Shown piece after piece: positions 33,380 to 42,167 of a DNA stretch of 64,000 nucleotides. A program made the translations under genes and the position numbers. Within the stretch, counting starts at the first letter, position 1. Each line of letters starts with the position of its first letter. The DNA is from Methylomicrobium lacus LW14 (lineage in GTDB: Bacteria; Pseudomonadota; Gammaproteobacteria; Methylococcales; Methylomonadaceae), in the NCBI RefSeq assembly GCF_000527095.1, contig NZ_AZUN01000001.1:62001-126000 (forward strand), read 5' to 3'. The notes beneath the pieces are model-generated. The model ran no database searches and was not told the origin of the DNA. It was given only the letters and a program-made list of their open reading frames with translations.

Positions 33380-33966
33380 TGGCGCTCACCTTCGAAGAAC
33401 GACTCAATCAGATTCTGCCCAAAATTAGCTCTGCCGAGTTTCTGAGCAGCAAAGGCCTCGGTAATGAAATCGGCTTCTGGATTTTTGATTACCCGCCGGA
33501 GCGGGAAATGGAGATGCGAGACTTTCTGACCCGGACCGTTCTCACGAGCCTCCATAAATCACAGCCGCCCATTCGAGCCGGCGTGATCAACCTATTTGAC
33601 CTGGTCATCCAACTGCTGGAGGAACGCAGACTGCTCGATAAAGCGATCGAAATGCAGCGCACCAAAGGCGACGAGGCTGTCATGGCCGCCTTGCGCCCGG
33701 TTCTGAAGGAAGACAAGCTGGCTCAAAAAATCGTTTCCCTCGTCGATCTCGATCAGATCGATGTATTGATCCTTTGGGGTGTCGGTAGTGCTTATCCGAT
33801 GCTCAGAACCCATACCTTGCTCTCGGCGTTGCATCCTTTGATGAGGAGAACACCATTGCTGATGTTTTACCCTGGCCGCTATGACGGCTACTCGCTGCGC
33901 TTGTTCAATAAGTTATCCGAAGATCATTACTACCGCGCCTTCAGGTTGGTTCCTGAAGCGCAATAA
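33379..33966 (+). CDS. brxB: BREX protein BrxB (DUF1788)
   Basis: This 195-residue protein begins MALTFEERLNQILPKISSAE. It contains GLGNEIGFWIFDYPPEREME, VDLDQIDVLILWGVGSAYPM and TPLLMFYPGRYDGYSLRLFN, the classic DUF1788 pattern. BrxB is essential in the systems tested but has no defined enzyme activity. It overlaps brxA by one base and lies 25 bp before brxC. Confidence 0.95.
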   Translation: MALTFEERLNQILPKISSAEFLSSKGLGNEIGFWIFDYPPEREMEMRDFLTRTVLTSLHKSQPPIRAGVINLFDLVIQLLEERRLLDKAIEMQRTKGDEAVMAALRPVLKEDKLAQKIVSLVDLDQIDVLILWGVGSAYPMLRTHTLLSALHPLMRRTPLLMFYPGRYDGYSLRLFNKLSEDHYYRAFRLVPEAQ

Positions 33967-33991
33967 TCCAACTGCTTATCGAGATTACCAC

Positions 33992-36900
33992 ATGGAAATA
34001 AGGGAGTTATTCACCAAGCCGATCGATCGCCCCATAAATGGCGTCATCAAGGCCGACCAGTTGGATGCGGAAAGCATTTGGCAGGAATTGGAAGAATACG
34101 TTGTCACCAAACAGCTCACCGAATATTTTCGGCGCTTTTTCGATGCCTACCTGGCCGCGGCCGAAAAAGCCAAAGATCCGACCATTACCGCACGGATGGG
34201 CGTTTGGGTCTCGGGGTTTTTCGGATCTGGGAAATCGCACTACATCAAAATCCTGTCCTATTTACTGGAAAACATTGAAGCCGTCGACCCCAAAACAGGC
34301 AAACATAAAAGAGCCGTTGAGTTTTTTGATGAGCACAAAATCAAGGATCCGATGCTGTTGGCGGACATTCACCGCGCCATTAAGGGCACGGCCGATGTCA
34401 TGCTGTTCAATATCGATGCGAAGGCCGATGCAAAATCCGAACGCGATGCGATTGTTCAGGTTTTTCTGCGCGTATTCAATGAAAAGCTCGGCCTTTGCGG
34501 CGACGCGCCTCATATCGCCGAAATGGAGCGCTACCTGATCTCCAAAGGCGCCTACGAAACTTTCAAAACAATATTTCAGGATCGCAACGGCAATGCCTGG
34601 CATCAAGAACGCGATGCGGTCGACTTTCTCCGCGATGATGTGATTGCCGCATTGGCCCAATCGCTCAATATGACGGAAGAGTCGGCCGGCCGTTGGTTCG
34701 ACAATGCCCGCGAGGGTTACCGCATCAACATCGAAGGCTTCGCCAAACTGGTCAATGACTACTTGGATACCCAGCCTGCCGACCATCGCGTGATATTTCT
34801 GGTCGATGAAGTCGGACAGTTTATCGGCGATAACACGCAGCTGATGCTGAGCCTGCAAACCATCATCGAGCAACTGGGGACACTCTGCAAAGGCCGCGCC
34901 TGGGTGATTGTGACCAGCCAGGAAGATATCGATGCGGCGATCGGCGAGGCCAACAAGGCCAAATCCCAGGATTTTTCCAAAATTCAGGCACGCTTCCATA
35001 CCCGGCTGTCTCTGGCCAGTTCCAATACGGACGAAGTCATCGGCGAGCGCTTACTGGCTAAAACCGAACCGGCCCATGTCACGCTGCGGGACGTTTTTGC
35101 TCAAAAAGGCGACATCATCAACAACCAACTGTCCTTTCTGGGCAATGGCGTCAATCTCCGGGGTTACCGGGATGCGGTGGAATTTGTAGCCTATTATCCG
35201 TTTGCGCCGTATCAATTCCAATTGCTGCAAAAAATCTTCGAGTCGATTCGCAAAGTCGGGGCCACCGGCAAGCATCTTTCACGTGGAGAGCGTTCCCTTT
35301 TGGATGCATTCCAGTCGGCCGCCGTGCAAAATGCCGGTAAGCCTATCGATGCCTTGATTCCGCTTTACGATTTTTATCCTTCGATCGAAAGCTTCATCGA
35401 TAGCATCGCTAAAAGATCGATCGATCAAGCGCCTGATAATCCGTCATTGGAGCCCTATGACACTCAATTGCTCAAGGCATTGTTCCTGATCCGCTACATT
35501 CCGGAAACGGTCAAGCCGAACATCGACAATTTAGCCACGCTCTGCGTTGATGAAGTCGATGCCGACAAACTGAGCCTCAAGCGCCGCATTCAAGAATCTC
35601 TTGCCAGGTTGGAACAACAGCAGTTGGTCAGCCGTAACGGCGATCTCTGGTTTTTCCTGACCAATGAAGAACGCGATGTCGCCCGCGAACTTGGCCATGT
35701 CGAAATTTCATCGGCGGAGAGAACCCGTCTGCTGTCAGAGTTGATTTTCGAAGACATCCTGAGAAGCCAAAACAAAGTACGGCATCGCGACACCAAAGGC
35801 GATTACGAATTTAATCGTCTGCTGGACGGTGCCCCCTGGAAAACCGCCGGCCACACGCTCACGCTGGAAGTCCTCACTCCTTTGGGCGATGACTACGAAA
35901 AAATGCATGAAGCGACTTGTACTATGCGCAGCGCCGAAGGGACAGGCCGCGCGATCATTCGCATGGCAGAAGGCCAACGGCTTTACGAAGAACTGACGCT
36001 TTACCTGCAAATCGAAAAATACATCATCAGCCCGAAGGCGGATCAAGCCACGCCGTCATTGAAGCGTATCCTATCCGATCGTAAGGAAGAAAACCGGGAA
36101 CGCCGGCTGCGCTTGGTCGAGCAACTCGGCAATCTGATGGCCCTCGGTGATTTTTATGTCTTGGGGCAAAAACCCAGCATTAAAGCCGGACTGCATCCGA
36201 CCAGCCTGCTGGATGAAGTGATCAACTATTTGATCGCCAACACCTACAGCAAGCTGCCCTATCTGAAATACCGCTGCGCCGACCCTGTCGCCGAAATCAA
36301 GGCCGTACTCTCCGCCGATGACGTCAAACAACTGTCGCTGGATAGCAATATCGAAGAGCTTAACCCTTTGGCGCTCAACGAACTCAGGCAATATCTGTTG
36401 CTCACGGCATCGGAAAACCGCGTGTTGCTTTCCGATATTGTCGATCGGTTTACCGGTATTCCCTGGGGATGGAAGCCAGAATGGGAAATTGTTTTGCTCA
36501 TTGCCCGGCTTTACATGGCCGGCGAGATTAAATTGATGCTCGAAGGCGCTGATCTTGATCCGCGCTCGGCGATAGACCCATTGACCAAATCCGTCCGGTT
36601 TAGACAGGTCTCGATTCTGAAGCGTAAATCGGCCGATAGCGTTACGATCAAACGCGCACGCGATCTGCACCGCGAGCTGTTCGCCAAACTTCCTCGTGAA
36701 GATGAAGACGGTTTGGTCGCCGATACGCGCGAAAGTTTTAAGAATTGGCAGGACGAACTGAAAAGCTACGGCCATATCGCCACCGGCAAATTCTATCCCG
36801 GCAAAATGGTGATCGAACAAGCCGCAGCGCGCATCGGCAAGCAACTGGCAATTCGCGACAGTTATGAATTCATTGAAACCCTGCTGAAAGGCAAGGATGA

Positions 36901-37600
36901 CTGGCTGGATCTGAGCGAAGACATTCACGATGTGACCAGTTTCTATAAAACCCAGGTGACCACCTGGCGGAAAATGCTCGAAGCCTTGGGCGAGTTTGCG
37001 GATAACCGCGAGGCATTGCAGCAAGATTTGGCCGCCGCCAACGCCTTGAAAGAACTGGAAACCATTCGCGACAATCCTGCCCCTTATGCCCAAATCAACC
37101 GCATCGATCCGTTACTGAGCACGGTTGCCGTCGCCAATGATCGAATTGCCGGCAGTGAACGGGAAACGGCACTGATGTCAATTGACGAAAAACTGGGCGA
37201 AATCGAGGCTGCACTGAACCAAGCGCAAGCAGAAGTCGATCTGCGAAATAGAGCTTTGTATCCTTTGCAGCAGTTGAAAACTACTGTGGCTGCATTAAAC
37301 AGCATTCCCAGGATACGCTATCTCAAAGAGCAGGCAGGAAGTCGACTGGATGAGGCCATGGATCTGATCGCCTCTGCGCAGAAGCCGGAACCGGCTGGAA
37401 TCAAGGAACCGGGGGGCACTAGTGCTCCGGTGTCCGGAGCAGGCACTCAGCCGATTGCGCCGACAGTCGTCGTTCGCGCCTCTGAGTGTAGCATTAAAAC
37501 CTATTTGGAAAACGAAAGCGATATCGAAGCCTATCTCGCTAAATTGAAAGATAAATTATCGGCCACGGTTCGGGAAGGCAAAAGAGTTCGGATTCAATAA
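33992..37600 (+). CDS. brxC: BREX ATPase BrxC
   Basis: The real start is the ATG at 33992 (MEIRELFTKPIDRPINGVIK), since upstream codons overlap brxB. The protein has 1202 residues, the usual size. An N-terminal AAA-type ATPase has Walker A GFFGSGKSH at about residues 75-83 and a Walker B-like VIFLVDEVGQ near residue 267. The remainder is a large helical DUF499-like region with coiled coils and a disordered Gly/Pro segment around residue 1135. BrxC probably forms an ATP-driven platform for the other BREX proteins. No frameshift is seen. Confidence 0.95.
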   Translation: MEIRELFTKPIDRPINGVIKADQLDAESIWQELEEYVVTKQLTEYFRRFFDAYLAAAEKAKDPTITARMGVWVSGFFGSGKSHYIKILSYLLENIEAVDPKTGKHKRAVEFFDEHKIKDPMLLADIHRAIKGTADVMLFNIDAKADAKSERDAIVQVFLRVFNEKLGLCGDAPHIAEMERYLISKGAYETFKTIFQDRNGNAWHQERDAVDFLRDDVIAALAQSLNMTEESAGRWFDNAREGYRINIEGFAKLVNDYLDTQPADHRVIFLVDEVGQFIGDNTQLMLSLQTIIEQLGTLCKGRAWVIVTSQEDIDAAIGEANKAKSQDFSKIQARFHTRLSLASSNTDEVIGERLLAKTEPAHVTLRDVFAQKGDIINNQLSFLGNGVNLRGYRDAVEFVAYYPFAPYQFQLLQKIFESIRKVGATGKHLSRGERSLLDAFQSAAVQNAGKPIDALIPLYDFYPSIESFIDSIAKRSIDQAPDNPSLEPYDTQLLKALFLIRYIPETVKPNIDNLATLCVDEVDADKLSLKRRIQESLARLEQQQLVSRNGDLWFFLTNEERDVARELGHVEISSAERTRLLSELIFEDILRSQNKVRHRDTKGDYEFNRLLDGAPWKTAGHTLTLEVLTPLGDDYEKMHEATCTMRSAEGTGRAIIRMAEGQRLYEELTLYLQIEKYIISPKADQATPSLKRILSDRKEENRERRLRLVEQLGNLMALGDFYVLGQKPSIKAGLHPTSLLDEVINYLIANTYSKLPYLKYRCADPVAEIKAVLSADDVKQLSLDSNIEELNPLALNELRQYLLLTASENRVLLSDIVDRFTGIPWGWKPEWEIVLLIARLYMAGEIKLMLEGADLDPRSAIDPLTKSVRFRQVSILKRKSADSVTIKRARDLHRELFAKLPREDEDGLVADTRESFKNWQDELKSYGHIATGKFYPGKMVIEQAAARIGKQLAIRDSYEFIETLLKGKDDWLDLSEDIHDVTSFYKTQVTTWRKMLEALGEFADNREALQQDLAAANALKELETIRDNPAPYAQINRIDPLLSTVAVANDRIAGSERETALMSIDEKLGEIEAALNQAQAEVDLRNRALYPLQQLKTTVAALNSIPRIRYLKEQAGSRLDEAMDLIASAQKPEPAGIKEPGGTSAPVSGAGTQPIAPTVVVRASECSIKTYLENESDIEAYLAKLKDKLSATVREGKRVRIQ

Positions 37601-37685
37601 AGCGGCTTATGTTTTCTGACGCATTGCTATTCTTTCGGCAAGCGCAGATAATTTGTTGAAAATTTCAACAATTCAGGAGGCTATG

Positions 37686-37919
37686 ATGGCTACCGTAAAT
37701 TTCAGTGTGCCGGATGACGTTAAAGATGCGTTTAATGAAGCCTACAAAGGCCAGAACAAGAGCGCCGTTATCGCCGATTTGATGCGCGAGGCCGTCGAAC
37801 GTGCGCAGCGTAAACAACGCAGTCATAAAGCGATTGCAAGAATCTTGGAACGGCGTAAGCATGCCCCGGCCATGACCGATGAAGAGCTACAGACAGCACG
37901 GGAAGAAGGCCGCCCATGA
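37686..37919 (+). CDS. VapB-type antitoxin (ribbon-helix-helix-like)
   Basis: AGGAGG at 37675-37680 sits five bases before the second of two adjacent ATG codons, which decides this start. The 77-residue protein begins MATVNFSVPDDVKDAFNEAY, a ribbon-helix-helix-like N-terminus. It is followed by a basic region (RAQRKQRSHKAIARILERRK) and a short acidic tail that should bind and block the toxin. The TGA overlaps the toxin ATG in ATGA form. Such antitoxins repress their own operon; the gene therefore may change transcription through the BREX cluster. Confidence 0.8.
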   Translation: MATVNFSVPDDVKDAFNEAYKGQNKSAVIADLMREAVERAQRKQRSHKAIARILERRKHAPAMTDEELQTAREEGRP

Positions 37920-38344
37920 TTGTTGTGGTGGACGCCAGCGTCGCCCTGAAATGGTTTTTTCAGAGCCGGGAAGATGAAGCCGATTGCGACCTGGCGTTAG
38001 CCATCCTGTCAGGCATCGATGAAGGCCGTATACAAATGCTGCAACCTCCGCATTTTATTGCCGAGGTCACGGCGGTGCTGGCCCGCGAAAAACCGGAAGA
38101 AGCCCAGGATGATTTGTTCGATTTATTGGCCATCGAAAGCCGTTTTTCCGAGGAGCCGGAGATTTATGCCACGGCCATGGATCTTGCAATCCGTTGCCGG
38201 CATCACTTGTTCGATACCCTATACCACGCGGTGGCTCTGAATACCCCCGGCGCCATACTGGTGACCGCCGATCGCCGTTATTACGAGAAAGCTTTGGGTT
38301 TCGGCCGGATTACCCTGCTACCCGATTTCAAATTCGCCCACTAA
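37916..38344 (+). CDS. VapC-type PIN-domain toxin
   Basis: This 142-residue protein starts MIVVVDASVALKWFFQSRED with the first catalytic Asp. Other acidic PIN residues appear in PHFIAEVTAVLARE (Glu), HHLFDTLYHAVALN (Asp), and ILVTADRRYYEKA (Asp). Toxins of this family are ribonucleases, often cutting tRNA or rRNA. The gene overlaps its antitoxin by 4 bp. It is inserted between brxC and pglX with no disruption of BREX spacing. A toxin-antitoxin pair here can stabilise the locus or act as a fail-safe if the BREX operon is lost or shut off; that is inference. Confidence 0.85.
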   Translation: MIVVVDASVALKWFFQSREDEADCDLALAILSGIDEGRIQMLQPPHFIAEVTAVLAREKPEEAQDDLFDLLAIESRFSEEPEIYATAMDLAIRCRHHLFDTLYHAVALNTPGAILVTADRRYYEKALGFGRITLLPDFKFAH

Positions 38345-38369
38345 AGAAACATCCCAGGGATGATTGTGC

Positions 38370-41300
38370 ATGAACAAAGCCAAACTCAAAACCTACGCCC
38401 CGCAAGCCCGCAAAGACTTCATCGCCGCCGTCACTGCCCGCGCGCATCGGCTGGGCTTGGCCGATAACAACGGCCAATTGCAGATTGCGCCTGCCGAAAA
38501 AAGTGGGGATTGGGTGATCATTGCCGGCCAGTCCTGGCCGGCCAAAATCAGCCGTCAACGCGACAACCTGATTAGGCTGATCCAGAAGCACGGCTTTGCT
38601 CAAACCATGGAAAACGTGGCCTATACCTGGTTCAACCGCTTTGCCGCGTTGCGTTACATGGAAATCCACGACTACCTAAATCACGGCTATCGGGTGCTGT
38701 CCAACCGCGCGGGCGGCCTGCCGGAAATTCTTGGGTCTGCGCCGGAACTGGCGCAACACGGCGACCTTCCCGGCCTGAATCCTGAGCGCGCGATCGAACT
38801 CAAACTGGCCGGCGACCAGGACGGCGAACTTTACCGGCTGACCCTGATCGCGCAATGCAACGCGCTATCCAATGCAATGCCGTTTCTCTTCGAACATATC
38901 GACGACGAAACCGAACTGCTGCTCCCGGACAATTTGTTGCTGACCGATTCGGTCGTCGCCAAACTGGTCGAGGCGATTCCGGAAGAAGACTGGAGCCAGG
39001 TCGAAATCATCGGCTGGCTGTATCAATTCTACATCAGCGAGAAAAAGGATCAGGTCATCGGCAAGATGGTTAAATCCGAAGACATTCCTGCCGCCACTCA
39101 GCTGTTTACCCCTAATTGGATCGTCCAATATCTGGTGCAGAACAGCATCGGCCGGCTGTGGCTGATGGCTAATCCAGCATCCACGCTGAAAAGCCAGTGG
39201 CCGTATTACATCGAACCCGCCGAACAGACGCCTGAAGTACAAACCCAGCTGGATGCGTTGATTCAAACGCGCATCGACGAGGACTCCCCTCTCCCTGAGG
39301 GAGAGGGGCCGGGGGTGAGGGGGAGTCTGAATCCGGAATCCCTGACCGTCCTCGATCCTGCATGCGGTTCCGGACATATCCTAGTGGAAGCCTACGAGGT
39401 ATTGAAGGCGATTTATCTGGAACGCGGTTACCAGCCCCGCAGCATTCCGCGCCTAATTTTGGAAAAAAACCTCTTTGGTCTGGACATCGATGACCGTGCC
39501 GCGCAACTGGCAGGATTTGCTTTGTTGATGAAAGCACGCGCTGATGATCGGCGACTGCTTGACAATCCGCCCAAGCTCAATGTGCTGGCATTGCAGGAAA
39601 GCAAAGGTCTGGATGCCGATGAGTTGACCGCCCATTTAGCGGGTTTCGTAGGTTGGGCTGACGCAGGAAGCCCAACATTGCCGCCGAAAGCGTTGGGCTT
39701 CGTAAACTCAGCCCAACCTACGATTGCCTCGTTGCTAGAGACTTTCACGCATGCCCTTACCTTCGGCTCGTTGATTCAAATTGCGGCAGACTTGAATGCG
39801 CAACTGCCGGCAATGGAGGTTGCTTTGCAACAGGCCGTGCAAAGCGGCGATCTGCTTGCGCAAGCGGCGGCGCTCGATTTGTTGCCGTTGGTGCGGCAGG
39901 CGCGGATTTTGGGCATGCAGTTCGATGCGGTGGTGGCGAATCCTCCGTATATGGGCGGCAAAGGCATGAATGCGGCGTTGAAGGATTATGCCAAGCGTAC
40001 GTTTCCCGATAGTAAGTCGGATTTGTTTGCGATGTTCATCGAGAGAGGCTTTGAGTGGTGCAAACCATCCGGTTTTAACAGCATGGTGACGATGCAGAGC
40101 TGGATGTTTTTGTCTTCTTTCGAGACCATGCGGGAGAAGTTGCTGACGGAGCGCACCATTGCCACGATGGCGCATTTGGGCGCGCGGGCGTTTGGCGAGA
40201 TTTCCGGCGAAGTGGTGCAGACGACGGCTTTTGTGTTGCAAGGTAAACATTTCAATGGCTACAAACCAGTGTTTTTTCGCTTGGTGGATGGGCAAGAGGA
40301 ACAAAAGAACATGGCTTTGCTTGCAGGTCAAAATCGATTCGATACTACAGTGCAGGATGATTTCAAGAAAATTCCGGGTAGTCCTATAGTTTTCTTTGTT
40401 GGATCATCTGTTTTCAATGTCTTTGAAAATTGCCAAAAGATAGGAGATTACGGCAGCACTGGTTCAGGCTTACAAACAAGCGATAACGACAGATTTCTCA
40501 GGCAGTGGTTTGAAATTTGTTATTCAAAATTTGGCTATGGCTACAGATCAAGAATTGAAGCAAAAAACTCTGAAAAAAAATGGTTTCCTCATAAAAAAGG
40601 TGGGGCTTTTAAAAAATGGTATGGCAATGATGATTTCGTTCTAAATTGGGAAAATGACGGTCAGGAATTATTTGAATTTGCAACTGGTTTATATGGTTCG
40701 CCAACTAGGATAATTAAAAATACAGAGCGATATTTTCAAAATGGCATTACTTGGTCGCATACAACTAGCTCTTTCTTTAGTGCTCGGATAATGGAAACTG
40801 GCACAATATTTAACGTTGAAGCTCCTTCGTTGTTTGATGTGGAAAACGAAATTTTTCTCCCTTTTCTTTGTTCAAAAGTTTGTCAGTTTTTAATTGGCAT
40901 AACAAATCCTACTATGCATTTTGTGTCTGGGAGTGTTGCAGCTCTGCCATTTAATAAAGAAAAAATACTGCCTTTTAAAAATGAAATAAGCAAAATCTGT
41001 CAATCTGCAATTGAAAGATCAAAAAACGACTGGGACAATTACGAAACCTCTTGGAATTTCACCAAAAATCTACTGATTCGCCAAAAACAAAACACCTTAG
41101 AACAGGCTTTTGAGCATTGGCAAACGCAAAACCGGGCCGACATTAACGAAATGCAACGCCTGGAAGAAGAAAACAACCGCCTCTTCATCGAAGCCTACGG
41201 CCTGCAAGACGAACTTTCCCCCGAAGTCCCCGAAGAACAAATCACCCTGACCCGCGCAGACCGCGAAAAAGACTGCCAACGGCTGATTTCCTACGCCATC

Positions 41301-42125
41301 GGCTGCATGATGGGGCGTTACCGGCTGGACAGGCCGGGGTTGATTTATGCGCATGCGGGGAATATCGATTTCGACAAAATCTACTATGGCATTGACACTC
41401 CCCCCTTTGAAAAAGGGGGGGCGGGGGGGATTTCCCAATTCGCGCAGGCAGAAAGTCAAGAGCAAATCCCCCCTAACCCCCCTTTTTCAAAGGGGGGGAT
41501 TTTTGCTCCCGATGCCGACGGCATCGTGCCGATCACCGACGAACTCTGGTTCGAGGACGATGCTGCCAATCGCATTCGCGAATTCTTGCTGGCGGTCTGG
41601 GGCGCGGAAACCCTGAACGAAAACCTGGCCTGGCTGGCGGAAAGCTTGGGGCAAAAAGCCAATGAAACCCCGCAAGAAGCTATCCGCCGCTATCTGGCCG
41701 GCAGTTTCTTCAAGGATCATCTGCAAACCTACAAAAAACGCCCGATTTACTGGCTGTTCTCCAGCGGTAAACAAAGCGCCTTCCAGGCACTGGTCTACCT
41801 GCACCGCTACCACGAAGGTACATTGGCCCGCATGCGCGCCGAATACGTCGTGCCGCTCACCGGCAAAATCCAGTCCCGCATCGAAATGCTGGAAAAAGAT
41901 GCCGCAGCCGCCCCGTCCAACGCGGCCCGCAACAAGCTGAACAAGGACATCGAAAAGCTCAAGAAAAAACACGTCGAACTGCTCGCCTACGACGAAAAAC
42001 TCCGCCACTACGCCGACCTGCGCATCCAGCTCGATCTGGATGACGGCGTAAAGGTCAACTACGGCAAGTTTGGTGATCTGTTAGCAGAAGTTAAGGCTGT
42101 AACGGGAGGTGCTAGCGATGATTAA
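38370..42125 (+). CDS. pglX: BREX-1 adenine-specific DNA methyltransferase PglX, with in-frame repeat insertions
   Basis: The ATG at 38370 (MNKAKLKTYAPQARKDFIAA) is preceded by AGGGA; it encodes 1251 residues. SAM-binding motif DPACGSGHIL is near residue 328 and catalytic NPPY is near residue 523 (VVANPPYMGGKGMN). A target-recognition region follows, with atypical base composition (about 40350-41050 is AT-rich, suggesting exchanged specificity). PglX methylates adenine in the host recognition motif so that BREX does not attack self. Three different palindromic repeats lie inside the frame at about residues 305-319, 426-451 and 1010-1044. All keep the frame open, so the enzyme may still be functional; its phase may vary. 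Confidence 0.95.
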   Translation: MNKAKLKTYAPQARKDFIAAVTARAHRLGLADNNGQLQIAPAEKSGDWVIIAGQSWPAKISRQRDNLIRLIQKHGFAQTMENVAYTWFNRFAALRYMEIHDYLNHGYRVLSNRAGGLPEILGSAPELAQHGDLPGLNPERAIELKLAGDQDGELYRLTLIAQCNALSNAMPFLFEHIDDETELLLPDNLLLTDSVVAKLVEAIPEEDWSQVEIIGWLYQFYISEKKDQVIGKMVKSEDIPAATQLFTPNWIVQYLVQNSIGRLWLMANPASTLKSQWPYYIEPAEQTPEVQTQLDALIQTRIDEDSPLPEGEGPGVRGSLNPESLTVLDPACGSGHILVEAYEVLKAIYLERGYQPRSIPRLILEKNLFGLDIDDRAAQLAGFALLMKARADDRRLLDNPPKLNVLALQESKGLDADELTAHLAGFVGWADAGSPTLPPKALGFVNSAQPTIASLLETFTHALTFGSLIQIAADLNAQLPAMEVALQQAVQSGDLLAQAAALDLLPLVRQARILGMQFDAVVANPPYMGGKGMNAALKDYAKRTFPDSKSDLFAMFIERGFEWCKPSGFNSMVTMQSWMFLSSFETMREKLLTERTIATMAHLGARAFGEISGEVVQTTAFVLQGKHFNGYKPVFFRLVDGQEEQKNMALLAGQNRFDTTVQDDFKKIPGSPIVFFVGSSVFNVFENCQKIGDYGSTGSGLQTSDNDRFLRQWFEICYSKFGYGYRSRIEAKNSEKKWFPHKKGGAFKKWYGNDDFVLNWENDGQELFEFATGLYGSPTRIIKNTERYFQNGITWSHTTSSFFSARIMETGTIFNVEAPSLFDVENEIFLPFLCSKVCQFLIGITNPTMHFVSGSVAALPFNKEKILPFKNEISKICQSAIERSKNDWDNYETSWNFTKNLLIRQKQNTLEQAFEHWQTQNRADINEMQRLEEENNRLFIEAYGLQDELSPEVPEEQITLTRADREKDCQRLISYAIGCMMGRYRLDRPGLIYAHAGNIDFDKIYYGIDTPPFEKGGAGGISQFAQAESQEQIPPNPPFSKGGIFAPDADGIVPITDELWFEDDAANRIREFLLAVWGAETLNENLAWLAESLGQKANETPQEAIRRYLAGSFFKDHLQTYKKRPIYWLFSSGKQSAFQALVYLHRYHEGTLARMRAEYVVPLTGKIQSRIEMLEKDAAAAPSNAARNKLNKDIEKLKKKHVELLAYDEKLRHYADLRIQLDLDDGVKVNYGKFGDLLAEVKAVTGGASDD
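39284..39325. repeat. Palindromic repeat 1 inside pglX
   Basis: A perfect 11-bp inverted repeat has arms at 39286-39296 and 39298-39308 (CCCCTCTCCCT and its mirror) and is followed by GGCCGGGGGTGAGGG. This GC-rich family is normally intergenic in Proteobacteria. Here it is translated as SPLPEGEGPGVRG inside PglX, at the edge of the methyltransferase domain, just before SLNPESLTVLDPACGSG. Confidence 0.9.
39647..39722. repeat. Nested palindromic repeat 2 inside pglX
   Basis: Outer arms CGTAGGTTGGGCTGA (39647-39661) and TCAGCCCAACCTACG (39708-39722) are perfect 15-bp inverted repeats. Inner arms GAAGCCCAAC (39667-39676) and GTTGGGCTTC (39692-39701) are perfect over 10 bp. This double palindrome is also a familiar dispersed intergenic repeat. 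It is translated as VGWADAGSPTLPPKALGFV, then NSAQPT, in a loop between the SAM motif and NPPY. Confidence 0.92.
41399..41499. repeat. Palindromic repeat 3 inside pglX, with G7 runs
   Basis: Two arms, about 41399-41433 and 41464-41499, are near-perfect inverted copies of a CCCCCCTTTGAAAAAGGGGG type sequence, separated by about 30 bp. G runs of seven bases lie at 41415-41421, 41423-41429 and 41492-41498. The translation contains PPFEKGGAGG and later NPPFSKGGIF. This element family is well known in intergenic DNA. Here it lies in frame near the C-terminal domain of PglX, and its G runs could slip to change the frame. Confidence 0.9.
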
Positions 42126-42167
42126 GACCCAACTTTGGATTCGTTCTCAACAAAATCAGGCACACCT

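Noticed and set aside
33881..33991. Extended N-terminus of BrxC
   Set aside because: The 37 extra codons overlap brxB, contain no conserved residues, and the family starts at MEIRELF.
36071..37093. 340-codon minus-strand frame inside brxC
   Set aside because: It is opposite a conserved BREX gene. Its product has no domain pattern and no ribosome site.
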